A DNA stretch of 34,713 nt from the NCBI GenBank assembly GCA_017617805.1, contig JAFZVN010000061.1, positions 1 to 34,713 on the forward strand, read 5' to 3'. The first letter of the stretch is position 1, and each line of letters begins with the position of its first letter. The position numbers and the translations under genes are program-made. The DNA comes from Bacteroidaceae bacterium. Lineage in GTDB: Bacteria > Bacteroidota > Bacteroidia > Bacteroidales > Bacteroidaceae. The notes beneath the pieces are model-generated. The model did no database searches, was not told the DNA's origin, and saw only the letters and a list, made by a program, of their open reading frames with translations. This document shows positions 1-7,438 of the stretch, piece by piece.

Positions 1-83
1 CCAACAGCGGCTCCGGCACCGGCACCATCACTCCTGGCGGTGACAACGGAGGCGACCCAGACGCCGGCGACTTCGGAGGGTAA
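1..83 (+). CDS. HU-like DNA-binding protein, C-terminal tail only (partial)
   Basis: Only the last 26 codons are in the window. They read as a Gly/Asp/Thr-rich tail (GTGTITPGGDNGGD and so on) ending in DFGG and TAA at 81-83. The tail is almost identical to the end of the complete HU-like protein at 21187-21801, so this is a paralogue of that gene. The other copy has four more residues (DSGG), a 12-base repeat-unit difference. The DNA-binding domain itself is off the left edge, so its identity rests on the match between the two tails. A smalltalk gene follows, as is common behind HU-like genes in Bacteroidales. Confidence 0.75.
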   Translation, partial: NSGSGTGTITPGGDNGGDPDAGDFGG

Positions 84-89
84 ACTCTA

Positions 90-182
90 AACCATAACCC
101 TAACCTTAACCCTAACTAGCCATGCGGGGTGCTAAAAACAGTTATCGTTAAGGTTAAGGTTATCGTTAAGGTTAAGGTTAAA
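90..182. repeat. Inverted low-complexity repeat with gccatgcgg core
   Basis: The left arm (90-116) is built of aaccct/aacctt words and the right arm (141-182) of the complementary ggttaa words. They flank a short GC-rich centre with gccatgcgg at 119-127. The right arm is itself a tandem repeat of an 18-base unit (141-158 and 159-176). It resembles telomere repeat words, but lies between two genes in a bacterial context. Arms of a different sequence around the same core occur elsewhere in the window. Confidence 0.7.
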
Positions 183-195
183 AAATTTTTTGATT

Positions 196-300
196 ATGAA
201 GAACAAGGAACTTTGGAAGGCAATCATTCAGATTGCGGTATCAATTCTGACGGCAGCATTGACTGCACTGGGCACCACGAGCTGCATGAGACTCATGTAA
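196..300 (+). CDS. Smalltalk family small protein
   Basis: This 34-residue protein starts MKNKELWKAIIQIAVSI, continues with an Ala/Leu/Thr-rich hydrophobic stretch and ends GTTSCMRLM. That pattern (charged start, one hydrophobic helix, TSCM near the end) is the one I know from the smalltalk family of Bacteroidales, which usually follows an HU-like gene, as it does here. Its function is unknown. The single helix suggests a membrane peptide, and Cys30 after Gly-Thr-Thr-Ser looks like a lipobox but is at the wrong end of the protein. A longer frame at 129-353 overlaps it, but starts inside a repeat and matches nothing I recognise. Confidence 0.8.
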   Translation: MKNKELWKAIIQIAVSILTAALTALGTTSCMRLM

Positions 301-308
301 GTCTTGGA

Positions 309-334
309 CGAGCCAAGCGTGCTAAAGATACGAT
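309..334 (+). repeat. 26-base interspersed repeat, copy 1
   Basis: This is the first of four near-identical copies (also at 1638, 1703 and 6572). All contain gctaaagatacgat and begin cgagccaagc. The sequence just before and into it (cttgg, acgag, ccaag) can form a small hairpin. Confidence 0.75.
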
Positions 335-354
335 GAGAAAAACTAAAAACTAAA

Positions 355-423
355 AGTTAAAAATTTGCTACCGCACGTGTTTGTCAGCTGTTGACTTACT
401 GCTGCGGTAGCAAATTTTTAACT
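355..423. repeat. Perfect 21-bp inverted repeat, candidate gene-less element or hairpin
   Basis: Bases 355-375 and 403-423 are exact reverse complements, with a 27-base loop between. The inner arm (aaatttgctaccgca) is the same as the inner arm flanking the four-helix-bundle gene at 23.2 kb. It lies after the smalltalk gene and could also end its transcript, but the downstream T tract is part of the arm rather than a separate run. Confidence 0.85.
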
Positions 424-551
424 TCGTCGAGCTAAAGGTTCACTTTTCATTTTTCAACTTCATTTTTCACTTTTCACTCATAAAAGCCTTCCCATTTTAC
501 TTCCGAAAGTTGAATTATTCTATTTGAAATGTCACTTTTATTTCCTTCACT

Positions 552-582
552 TTTGCCAATTTCAGAAATATTCTTACCTTTG
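552..582 (+). promoter_or_regulatory. Bacteroidetes-type promoter
   Basis: TTTG at 552-555 and TACCTTTG at 575-582 are 19 bases apart, the classic -33/-7 pair. Transcription would start near 589, which supports the downstream ATG at 611 as the start of the next gene. Confidence 0.75.
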
Positions 583-610
583 CCCCATCAACCAAAACCG
601 TAGGGAAGGA

Positions 611-1303
611 ATGAGCAATAAGGAGAAGGTTCTGCTGTTTGTCGGCACACGCGACTGGGATGGGTTGGAGCGCATGCTGCGGAGTCTGAGCAATATGGAG
701 TTCAGACGGATGGAGTGTGTGATGCGTGAGGAGGTGTTGACGGAACTGGAGAATGAGGTGTTTTGGGACACGCTCCTACACATTATTATATATAAAAGAG
801 CGGCTTTCATCAGTGGAGCGACGGCTGTGGGACATTTAGCCCAAAACGGTTCGCTGGACTTTGAGGTGGAGAGCGTGAGACGGCTGTACGGGCACCTGCA
901 GGAGACGGACGAGGCATCGATTGTGAAGATGTGCAACATGATGTTGCCTGAACTGCTGACGGAGGCACAAATCATGGGGATGTGGCAGGCGTTTCATGTG
1001 GAAAATGAGGTGACGAGGCTGACCATGCTGCTGAAGGTGGACTCTCCCCTATCCTATTACCTTATCTTCAAGACACTCAAACTGATAGAGGACAAGGTGG
1101 TGGCTCGGAAATGTAGCATGAGCCTCATCAAGAGGATGGATGACAGAGCGTTCAATGCGGTGTGCATCATCAAGACGTACTTTGGGCTGGATGACTTGCC
1201 TGGACGTTTCTCGATGAAGATTGAGCCGTATGAGCTGAGCCATATCGACCGAAACTTCGATACGTTTGTGCATGTGCTGAACGGAAAACGCCCGAAGGTG
1301 TGA
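611..1303 (+). CDS. Conserved-looking protein of unknown function
   Basis: I do not recognise this 230-residue protein. It starts MSNKEKVLLFVGTRDWDGLE. The frame is open further upstream to 524, but a good promoter at 552-582 places transcription after that point, and agggaagga lies directly before ATG 611. The sequence is rich in Leu, Met and charged residues, with no signal peptide, membrane segment or Cys cluster, and looks all-helical and cytoplasmic. It is followed by a 450-base repeat-filled spacer, so it is probably transcribed alone. Confidence 0.7.
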   Translation: MSNKEKVLLFVGTRDWDGLERMLRSLSNMEFRRMECVMREEVLTELENEVFWDTLLHIIIYKRAAFISGATAVGHLAQNGSLDFEVESVRRLYGHLQETDEASIVKMCNMMLPELLTEAQIMGMWQAFHVENEVTRLTMLLKVDSPLSYYLIFKTLKLIEDKVVARKCSMSLIKRMDDRAFNAVCIIKTYFGLDDLPGRFSMKIEPYELSHIDRNFDTFVHVLNGKRPKV

Positions 1304-1347
1304 GGGGAAAGTGAAAAGTGAAAAATTGAAGAATTCAAGTTTCGTAT

Positions 1348-1568
1348 GTTCATTTTAACACAAATTTCACGAAAGAAACGAAGCCATGCGGACAGATTTT
1401 CTTATTGCTCGAAGCCGCAAGCGGCTACTAATTTGGCTACGCCGAGCTAAAGGTTCACGAACCGTCCGGATGGCCTTCGTGAAATTCGTAGCACAGAAGG
1501 TGCTTTGTGTGATAGATTCTTGCTGCTTAGTTTTGTGAAATTTCGTGTCATTCGTGTTGAAATGAACA
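1348..1568. repeat. Composite palindromic element, 221 bp
   Basis: Outer arms 1348-1362 and 1554-1568 are reverse complements at 14 of 15 positions. Inside are gccatgcgg (1383-1391), a small agccgc/gcggct hairpin near 1411-1424, and tccggatgg (1465-1473) flanked by ttcacgaa (1454-1461) and ttcgtgaa (1476-1483). No open frame of note runs through it. The word cgagctaaaggttcac at 1443-1458 also occurs at 428-443 and, inverted, at 1598-1611. Confidence 0.65.
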
Positions 1569-1749
1569 AGTTGAACACTTGCGAAAGTTGAGTTGAAGAA
1601 CCTTTAGCTCGACGTTAGTCAATTGAAGAATTCTTGGCGAGCCAAGCGTGCTAAAGATACGATAAGAAGAATTGAAGAGTTGAAAAATTGAAGAATTCTT
1701 GGCGAGCCAAGCGTGCTAAAGATACGATAAGAAGAATGAAGAGTGAAAA
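1569..1749. repeat. Repeat-filled spacer before xseA (copies 2 and 3 of the 26-base repeat)
   Basis: This stretch is made of gaagaatt and gaaaaatt words, an inverted copy of the gagctaaaggttc word (1598-1611), and two copies of the 26-base repeat at 1638-1663 and 1703-1728, 65 bases apart. No TAnnTTTG promoter is seen. Confidence 0.7.
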
Positions 1750-3045
1750 GTGAAAAATAACTTGACATTATATGAATTGAATGGGCTGGTGAGGCAGACG
1801 TTGGAGCTGACCTTGGACAGCAGTTATTGGGTGCAGGCGGAAATCAGCGAACTGCGCGTGAACCGTCATTGCTACCTGGAACTGGTGCAGAAGGAGGAAC
1901 GAGGAGGTGGATTGCTGGCCAAGGCCCGTGCACAGATATGGGCGAACCGATGGGCATTCATCAAGGCCATGTTTGAGCAGACTACTGGACAGGTCTTAGC
2001 GGCTGGTATGCAGGTGCTGGTGGAGGTAGAGGTGACGTTCCATGAACTGTATGGCTACTCGTTGAACGTGGTGGACATCGACCCTACCTACACGTTGGGC
2101 GACATCGCCAAAAGACGGCAGGAGATCTTGCGGCAATTGGAGGAGGAGGGCATCAGCACGATGAACAAGGAACTGCCCCTGCCACGATTGTTGCAACGTG
2201 TCGCCGTCATCTCGTCGGCCTCAGCAGCTGGCTATGGCGACTTCTGTAACCAATTGATGCACAACAAACGAGGTCTGGCATTCAAGACGGAGCTGTTTCC
2301 TGCCACGATGCAGGGAAATGAGGTGGAACACAGCGTGATTGCAGCCCTCAACCGCATTGCCAAACAGCTGGACGAGTGGGATGCGGTGGTCATCATCCGA
2401 GGCGGTGGAGCCACGTCTGACCTGCAAGGATTCGACTCGTTGGCACTGGCTGAGAATGTGGCACAATTCCCCCTGCCCATCATCACAGGCATCGGACATG
2501 AACGGGATGATACGGTGATAGACCTGATTGCCCACACGAGGGTGAAGACCCCAACGGCTGCGGCTGAATTTCTGATTCATCATCAGGAGGAGGAATTGGA
2601 CACGCTGGAGGACTTGGCGGCTCGACTGACGGAGAGTGTGAGGGACACGCTGCAAGAGGAAACCACCCGTCTGAAACTCCTGTCGAGCAAGATTCCCCTA
2701 CTCTTCTCTGAGGTGAAAGCAAGGGAGGGAGTGCGCATCCAGCGACTGACGAACCTATTGGCAAACAGCAGCATACAGTATATCGAGCAGGCGAAAGGAA
2801 AGGTGGATTTGCTGCATCAACAACTGATGCTCCATGCCCCTATGCTGGTAAGGAATGAGCAGAAACGCATGGAACTGATCGAGAGCAAACTGAGGAGCGC
2901 TCAACCAGACCATATCCTAAGATTGGGCTTCAGCATCGCTCGTGTGAACGGAAAGGCCATCAAGGATGCGAGCGAGGTGAAGGAGGGGGATGAGATAGAG
3001 ACCACGCTGGCTGTGGGAAAGGTGAAGTCGGTGGTGAAAAGTTAA
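1750..3045 (+). CDS. xseA: Exodeoxyribonuclease VII large subunit
   Basis: The catalytic subunit of exonuclease VII degrades single-stranded DNA from both ends, together with XseB encoded 33 bases downstream. The 431-residue protein has the N-terminal OB-fold (YWVQAEISELR, about residues 26-36), the catalytic-domain signature RGGGATSDLQGFDS in the middle, TGIGHERDDTVIDL after it, and a long helical C-terminal half, as expected for the family. The best start is GTG at 1750, which puts LTLYELNGLVRQ near the N-terminus as usual. That GTG lies inside a gtgaaaa-type repeat, and the stop codon (3043-3045) is likewise in a run of gttaaaa/gtgaaaa words. Confidence 0.92.
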   Translation: MKNNLTLYELNGLVRQTLELTLDSSYWVQAEISELRVNRHCYLELVQKEERGGGLLAKARAQIWANRWAFIKAMFEQTTGQVLAAGMQVLVEVEVTFHELYGYSLNVVDIDPTYTLGDIAKRRQEILRQLEEEGISTMNKELPLPRLLQRVAVISSASAAGYGDFCNQLMHNKRGLAFKTELFPATMQGNEVEHSVIAALNRIAKQLDEWDAVVIIRGGGATSDLQGFDSLALAENVAQFPLPIITGIGHERDDTVIDLIAHTRVKTPTAAAEFLIHHQEEELDTLEDLAARLTESVRDTLQEETTRLKLLSSKIPLLFSEVKAREGVRIQRLTNLLANSSIQYIEQAKGKVDLLHQQLMLHAPMLVRNEQKRMELIESKLRSAQPDHILRLGFSIARVNGKAIKDASEVKEGDEIETTLAVGKVKSVVKS

Positions 3046-3078
3046 AAGTTAAAAGTGAAAAGTGAAAAATGACAAAAT

Positions 3079-3267
3079 ATGGAGAAGAAAATGACTTATG
3101 AGGAGGCGATGAAGCGCCTTGAAGAGATTGTGAAGAAAATCGAAAGTGGGGAGATGGACATCGACCTGCTGGCCCAGCATCTAAAGGAAGCCAAAAGTTT
3201 GGTGGAATTTTGCAAAGAGAAGTTGACAAATGTGGAGGAAGAGGTGAAGAAATGCCTCGATATGTGA
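3079..3267 (+). CDS. xseB: Exodeoxyribonuclease VII small subunit
   Basis: This 62-residue helical protein contains the family hallmark MTYEEAMKRLEEIVKKIESG followed by MDIDLLAQHLKEAKSLVEFC. It is the non-catalytic subunit that binds several-fold to XseA. Its length is normal for the family. It follows xseA by 33 bases on the same strand, and the two are presumably co-transcribed. ATG 3079 is followed by a second Met at codon 5 that could also serve as the start. Confidence 0.92.
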   Translation: MEKKMTYEEAMKRLEEIVKKIESGEMDIDLLAQHLKEAKSLVEFCKEKLTNVEEEVKKCLDM

Positions 3268-3293
3268 AAAAAGTGTAATTTTGCGCCCAGATG

Positions 3294-3325
3294 CTTGTAT
3301 GACCCATTTTTTTTTCTTACCTTTG
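3294..3325 (+). promoter_or_regulatory. Promoter of ndk
   Basis: CTTG at 3294-3297 and TACCTTTG at 3318-3325 are 20 bases apart. The predicted start near 3332 leaves a leader of about 90 bases before ndk. I see no riboswitch-like structure in that leader. Confidence 0.7.
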
Positions 3326-3420
3326 CATCGAATTTTTGGAATTCAGCACGTTGTGCCATGTGCATGACGGTTCAATCCAAACATTAGTTCGTAAATTTTA
3401 GGAGAATATCGGAAACAACA

Positions 3421-3882
3421 ATGGAGAAAACTCTCGTAATCTTGAAGCCAGGTGCAGTACAGCGCGCACTCGTCGGCGAAGTAACAGCCCGTTTTGAGCG
3501 CAAAGGTCTGCGTTTGGCAGGTATGAAAATGATGCAGTTGACAGATGAACTGCTGAACGAGCACTACGCTCACTTGGCAGGCAAGCCTTTCTTCCAGCGT
3601 ATCAAGAACTCGATGATGGCTTCTCCCGTTGTTTGCTGCTGCTATGAAGGTGTTGACGCTGTGGAAACAGTACGTTCGATGACAGGCAGCACAAACTCAA
3701 GAAAAGCCGCCCCTGGCACCATCCGTGGTGACTTCGGTATGAGCTTCCAGGAAAACATCATCCACACTTCCGACTCGCCTGAGAATGCAGTGATTGAGCT
3801 GAACCGATTCTTCAAGCCAGAGGAAATCTTTGATTACACCCCTGGCGTGTTCCAGTACTTGTATGCAAACGACGAGTACTAA
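3421..3882 (+). CDS. ndk: Nucleoside diphosphate kinase
   Basis: Transfers the terminal phosphate between nucleoside triphosphates and diphosphates through a phosphohistidine. The 153-residue protein begins EKTLVILKPGAVQRALVGE. It carries the active-site histidine, His115, in NIIHTSDSPENA, and Arg/Thr residues of the nucleotide pocket in TNSRKAAPGTIRGDF. Full length. It has its own promoter at 3294-3325. The M23 peptidase gene follows after 42 bases and may share the transcript. Confidence 0.96.
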   Translation: MEKTLVILKPGAVQRALVGEVTARFERKGLRLAGMKMMQLTDELLNEHYAHLAGKPFFQRIKNSMMASPVVCCCYEGVDAVETVRSMTGSTNSRKAAPGTIRGDFGMSFQENIIHTSDSPENAVIELNRFFKPEEIFDYTPGVFQYLYANDEY

Positions 3883-3924
3883 ACCTTTCTATTATTTTAT
3901 CAACCACCAAAAAACTAACAACTC

Positions 3925-4629
3925 GTGAAATTATCAGCACTTAAAAAGACATTCGGCATTGCCCTGCTTTCATTGGTATCCATCAACAGCTTCGCTCAGG
4001 ACATCATCGCAAGACAGGCTCCATCCGACAGAAGACTCAAAGACATCCACAACGTAAAACTCAACAATACAGTGGCACTCTCAGCCGACCTGAAAGACCC
4101 TGCAGCCAATATCTACACAGACTGGACAGACAACCTCCGCAGCTGCACAGGCGCAGTGCCCGCCAACTATAAGATTGACCTCCGTGGCTTCTGCATGCCA
4201 ACGCCAAGCCGCAAAATCAACTCACCATTCGGTCCTCGTTGGGGACGCCAGCATGAAGGCCTTGACATCAAGGTCTATATCGGCGACACGATCCGCGCTG
4301 CTTTCGACGGCAAGGTACGTATCTGCAAGTATAATGGTGGTGGTTATGGCTACTATGTCGTGATTCGTCACCCCAATGGTCTTGAGACCCTCTACGGTCA
4401 CTTGAGCAAACAAATCGTGAAGAAAGATCAGATTGTACGCGCTGGCGAACCTATCGGTTTGGGTGGTAACACAGGTAAGTCAAACGGTTCTCACCTGCAC
4501 TTCGAGACTCGCGTGCTGGGTCAGCCCATCAATCCTGCTCTCTTGTTCGACTTTGAGAACCAAGACGTGACTGGCGACTACTTCGTGCTGAAAGATGGTA
4601 TCTCGAAAGACAAAGTGGCCAAGAAATAA
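3925..4629 (+). CDS. M23 family metallopeptidase (LytM-like), exported
   Basis: A secreted peptidoglycan endopeptidase or cell-division-type LytM protein of 234 residues. A signal peptide is clear (basic MKLSALKKT, then a hydrophobic core to about NSFAQ at 21-25). The LytM zinc ligands are all present: His110 and Asp114 in HEGLD, and His190-Leu-His192 in GSHLHFE, with His159 in YGHL. The start is GTG 3925; no ATG is available upstream of the signal peptide. The enzyme looks active rather than a degenerate activator. The strong terminator at 4660 ends this unit. Confidence 0.9.
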   Translation: MKLSALKKTFGIALLSLVSINSFAQDIIARQAPSDRRLKDIHNVKLNNTVALSADLKDPAANIYTDWTDNLRSCTGAVPANYKIDLRGFCMPTPSRKINSPFGPRWGRQHEGLDIKVYIGDTIRAAFDGKVRICKYNGGGYGYYVVIRHPNGLETLYGHLSKQIVKKDQIVRAGEPIGLGGNTGKSNGSHLHFETRVLGQPINPALLFDFENQDVTGDYFVLKDGISKDKVAKK

Positions 4630-4659
4630 GGAACGTTGAAAAGAAACAACTTCACACAT

Positions 4660-4697
4660 AAGACGCTAAGCAATGCTCGTTGCTTAGCGTCTTTTTT
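4660..4697 (+). terminator. Rho-independent terminator
   Basis: A perfect 14-bp stem (4660-4673 with 4680-4693, aagacgctaagcaa and its complement), a 6-base loop and a T run. It lies 30 bases after the M23 gene stop. Confidence 0.92.
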
Positions 4698-4781
4698 GTA
4701 TTGTGCTCCCTTATTTGATAAATTTTTCCCTTTAGGGAAAGAAAACAAGCTTTCTTTTCCTTCACTTAACCAAATAATTCG

Positions 4782-4789
4782 TACCTTTG
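4782..4789 (+). promoter_or_regulatory. -7 element for the DUF1599-dnaG gene run
   Basis: TACCTTTG at 4782-4789 follows the terminator of the previous unit. The -33 region is weak (no exact TTTG near 4760). Transcription would start near 4796, so ATG 4811 rather than the TTG at 4787 is the start of the next gene. Confidence 0.65.
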
Positions 4790-4810
4790 CACGCAATTAG
4801 AGAACGGACA

Positions 4811-5365
4811 ATGGATACTCAGCAACAATTCAAACAAGCCATGCAGGGCTGTCGTGACATCTTCAGCAAGAAGTTGCACGATTACGGAGCCGCGTGGCGC
4901 ATCATGCGACCCTCGTCAGTGACTGACCAGATCTTCATCAAGGCCAACCGTATCCGCAGCCTCGAGGTGAAGGGTGTGTCGCTGGTGGGTGAAGGCATCT
5001 ACCCAGAGTTTCAGGCCATCGTCAACTATGGCATCGTGGGACTCATCCAGTTGGAGTTGGGCTATGCTGAGACAGAGGACATGACGGCTGAGACAGCGAT
5101 GGAGTATTACGACAAGTATGCCCAGACCGCCCTCGAACTCATGCTCCGCAAGAATCACGACTACGACGAGGCTTGGCGCTCCATGCGAGTGAGCAGTTAC
5201 ACAGACCTCATCCTCATGAAACTCAACCGCACCAAGCAGATTGAGGGACATGACGGACAGACGCTCATCTCGGAGGGAATCGATGCCAACTACCTCGACA
5301 TGATCAATTATTCCGTGTTCGGACTCATCAAGTTATCCGAAGGGCAAAATGACAAGCAAGGTTAA
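4811..5365 (+). CDS. DUF1599 domain-containing protein
   Basis: This 184-residue cytoplasmic protein is made of two copies of one domain. Each copy has a KxxDY..AWR.MR.SS.TD.I..K.NR signature: KLHDYGAAWRIMRPSSVTDQ in the first half and KNHDYDEAWRSMRVSSYTDL in the second. Each is followed by EGI, then a NY..(F/V)GLI.L stretch. This is the DUF1599 pattern, sometimes listed as a nucleotide-modification-associated domain; its biochemical role is not established. The gene overlaps the next one by 17 bases, which suggests translational coupling. ATG 4811 was chosen because the promoter -7 box covers the earlier TTG. Confidence 0.88.
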   Translation: MDTQQQFKQAMQGCRDIFSKKLHDYGAAWRIMRPSSVTDQIFIKANRIRSLEVKGVSLVGEGIYPEFQAIVNYGIVGLIQLELGYAETEDMTAETAMEYYDKYAQTALELMLRKNHDYDEAWRSMRVSSYTDLILMKLNRTKQIEGHDGQTLISEGIDANYLDMINYSVFGLIKLSEGQNDKQG

Positions 5366-6488
5366 GTCTCTGGGACTCACGATTGCTGTGAATGTGTGTC
5401 GCCTGCTTCTGGCAGCGACCTTCATCTTCAGCGGATTCGTGAAAGCCAATGACCCCCTCGGCACAGTCTATAAGCTGGAGGATTACATCTATGCGATGGC
5501 ATGGTTCACGCTGCCCGATACATTCCTGCTGGGATGTGCAGTGCTGCTCGCCCTGTTCGAGTTCACGTTGGGCATCTACATCCTCTTCGGAATCAGGCGG
5601 AAAACCACCTCGAGCATCACAGTCCTCTTCATGGTGCTGATGACGCTCATGACGGTCTATATAGTCATTGCCAACCCTGTGTCCGACTGCGGATGCTTTG
5701 GCGATGTGCTGATATTGAGCAACGGTGCCACACTGGCGAAAAACATCGTGCTGCTGGCGGCAGCCATTCTGGTGCTTCGCTACTACCGATTGCAGAAGGA
5801 TTTCCTTGGAGAGAACATCAAATGGCTTATCGCCTTCTTGACGCTCTGCTCCATCATCTGTTATGCGATCTACTGCATCATCTGCCTGCCTGTGTTCGAC
5901 TTCAGGCCATACAAGGTGGGCACTAACCTGCGAGAGGCGGTGGTCGGCACTTCCAACCAGCAGTTTGAGGTGAAGATCATCTACGAGAAGGAGGGACAGA
6001 CGCTGGAACTGACGGCTGAGGACGATGATCCAGACTCTACTTGGACGTATGTGGAGACCAAACGCATTTCTAAAGGCGACACGAAGAAACTCGCTGCCAC
6101 AGACTTCTATGTGGAAGATGCGGATGGAGAAGACATCACAGAGGATATCCTGCTGGCCGACGGCTACACCTTCCTGCTCATCATCCCAGACCTGAGAAAC
6201 GCGGACGAGGGATGTGTGGACAAGGTGAATGAGGTGTACGACTATACACAAGACCACGACATCGGCTTCTACTGCCTCACAGCCTCCTCTACCCCACGCG
6301 ACCAGCAATACTGGAACGACCATACAGGAGCTGAATATGGATACAGCCTGGCAGAGGAACGAATGCTGAAGACCGTGGTGAGAGGACAGCCAGGTTTGGT
6401 GCTGCTGAAAGATGGCATCATTGTGAAGAAGTGGAGCAACTACAACCTGCCCGATGAGGAAGAGCTGGAGGGAGAAGTGGAAAATTGA
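5349..6488 (+). CDS. DoxX/MauE-like membrane protein with thioredoxin-like C-terminal part (BT_3928 type)
   Basis: A 379-residue protein whose N-terminal half has four membrane segments of the DoxX/MauE type: about residues 9-28, 48-75, 85-105 and 118-145, with a fifth near 160-180. SDCGCFGD lies between the third and fourth, the Cys-x-Cys loop typical of MauE-like redox proteins. The C-terminal half is soluble (TFLLIIPDLRNADEGCVDKV, then YCLTASS and RGQPGLVLLKDGIIVKKW) and resembles a thioredoxin-fold arm without a CxxC. I know this architecture from Bacteroides as the BT_3928 family, found next to tpiA as here. A role in envelope disulfide or quinone redox is inference. The stop codon is provided by the first unit of the repeat at 6485. 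Confidence 0.85.
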   Translation: MTSKVKSLGLTIAVNVCRLLLAATFIFSGFVKANDPLGTVYKLEDYIYAMAWFTLPDTFLLGCAVLLALFEFTLGIYILFGIRRKTTSSITVLFMVLMTLMTVYIVIANPVSDCGCFGDVLILSNGATLAKNIVLLAAAILVLRYYRLQKDFLGENIKWLIAFLTLCSIICYAIYCIICLPVFDFRPYKVGTNLREAVVGTSNQQFEVKIIYEKEGQTLELTAEDDDPDSTWTYVETKRISKGDTKKLAATDFYVEDADGEDITEDILLADGYTFLLIIPDLRNADEGCVDKVNEVYDYTQDHDIGFYCLTASSTPRDQQYWNDHTGAEYGYSLAEERMLKTVVRGQPGLVLLKDGIIVKKWSNYNLPDEEELEGEVEN

Positions 6489-6564
6489 AGAGTTGAAGAG
6501 TTGAAGAATTGAAGAGTTGAAGAATTGAAAAATTGAAGAATTGAAGAATTGAAGAGTTGAAGAA
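6485..6564 (+). repeat. Ten tandem 8-base units (TTGAAGAR)
   Basis: Ten consecutive ttgaagag/ttgaagaa units (one reads ttgaaaaa) start at the stop codon of the preceding gene. They are a slippage-prone array in the tpiA leader. The same words, less regular, recur at 1620-1740, 24852-24890 and, inverted, 30240-30299. Confidence 0.9.
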
Positions 6565-6571
6565 TTCTTGA

Positions 6572-6597
6572 CGAGCCAAGCGTGCTAAAGATACGAT
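6572..6597 (+). repeat. 26-base interspersed repeat, copy 4
   Basis: The same 26 bases as at 309, 1638 and 1703, again preceded by gaagaattcttg words and followed by aagaag. The rest of the spacer to 6664 is A-rich with no TAnnTTTG box. Confidence 0.75.
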
Positions 6598-6664
6598 AAG
6601 AAGAGTTAAAAGTTAAAAAGGTATAGTAACCAAATAATAACAAACAAATTAAAAACAAACAACT

Positions 6665-7423
6665 ATGGCAAAGAAAATTGTAGCTGGAAACTGGAAGATG
6701 AACAAGAATCTCCAGGAAGGTATTGAGTTGGCAAAGGGTCTTAACGAGGCACTTGCTGCTGATAAGCCCAACTGTGGCGTCGTAATCTGCACTCCTTTCA
6801 TCCACCTCGCAAAGGTGTCTGAAATCATCGACCACAACGTGATTGGTCTGGGTGCTGAGAACTGTGCTGACAAGGCTTCTGGCGCTTACACTGGTGAGGT
6901 TTCTGCTGAAATGGTGAAGTCAACTGGTGCTGAGTACGTGATCCTTGGTCACTCTGAGCGTCGCGAATACTACAACGAGACTCCTGAAATCCTGAAGGAG
7001 AAGGTTGAACTGGCTCTCGCTAACGGTCTGAAGGTGATCTTCTGCATTGGTGAATCATTGGCACAGCGCGAGGCTAATGAGCAGAACGCAGTGGTGAAGG
7101 CTGAACTCGAAGGCAGCGTGTTCCACCTCTCTGCTGAGCAGTTCAAGAACATCGTGATCGCTTACGAACCCATCTGGGCTATCGGCACAGGCAAGACTGC
7201 TACTGCTGACCAGGCTGAGGAGATTCACGCTTACATCCGTTCTGTCATCGCAGAGAAGTATGGCAAGGAGGTAGCTGCTGAGACTTCTATCCTCTATGGT
7301 GGTTCTTGCAAGGCTTCTAACGCTCCTGAGCTCTTCGCTAAGCCTGACATCGACGGTGGCCTCATTGGTGGCGCATCTCTCAAGGTGGCTGACTTCAAGG
7401 GTATCATCGACGCTTGGAAATAA
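6665..7423 (+). CDS. tpiA: Triosephosphate isomerase
   Basis: Interconverts dihydroxyacetone phosphate and glyceraldehyde 3-phosphate in glycolysis. The 252-residue TIM barrel has Asn9 and Lys11 in GNWKMNK, catalytic His96 in ILGHSERR, catalytic Glu168 in [10 protein letters not shown] with the flexible loop after it, and the phosphate-binding GGSCKASN and GLIGGASL segments. It is full length. Codon use is biased towards gct and gaa, as for a highly expressed gene. The position between the DoxX-like and SPOR genes matches the order I know from Bacteroides. Confidence 0.97.
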   Translation: MAKKIVAGNWKMNKNLQEGIELAKGLNEALAADKPNCGVVICTPFIHLAKVSEIIDHNVIGLGAENCADKASGAYTGEVSAEMVKSTGAEYVILGHSERREYYNETPEILKEKVELALANGLKVIFCIGESLAQREANEQNAVVKAELEGSVFHLSAEQFKNIVIAYEPIWAIGTGKTATADQAEEIHAYIRSVIAEKYGKEVAAETSILYGGSCKASNAPELFAKPDIDGGLIGGASLKVADFKGIIDAWK

Positions 7424-7438
7424 GCATGATAATGAAGC

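Noticed and set aside
90-182. Telomere-like ccctaa/ttaggg words
   Set aside because: They lie within a continuous bacterial gene context and fit the local inverted-repeat family, so neither a telomere nor eukaryotic sequence is implied.
129-353. 74-residue frame over the left repeat
   Set aside because: It starts in the ggttaa repeat (IVKVKVIVKVKV) and overlaps the recognised smalltalk gene in another frame.
5328-6323. 331-residue minus-strand frame
   Set aside because: It is antisense to the DoxX-like gene and rich in His, Gln and Val as expected of a mirrored frame; no domain is seen.
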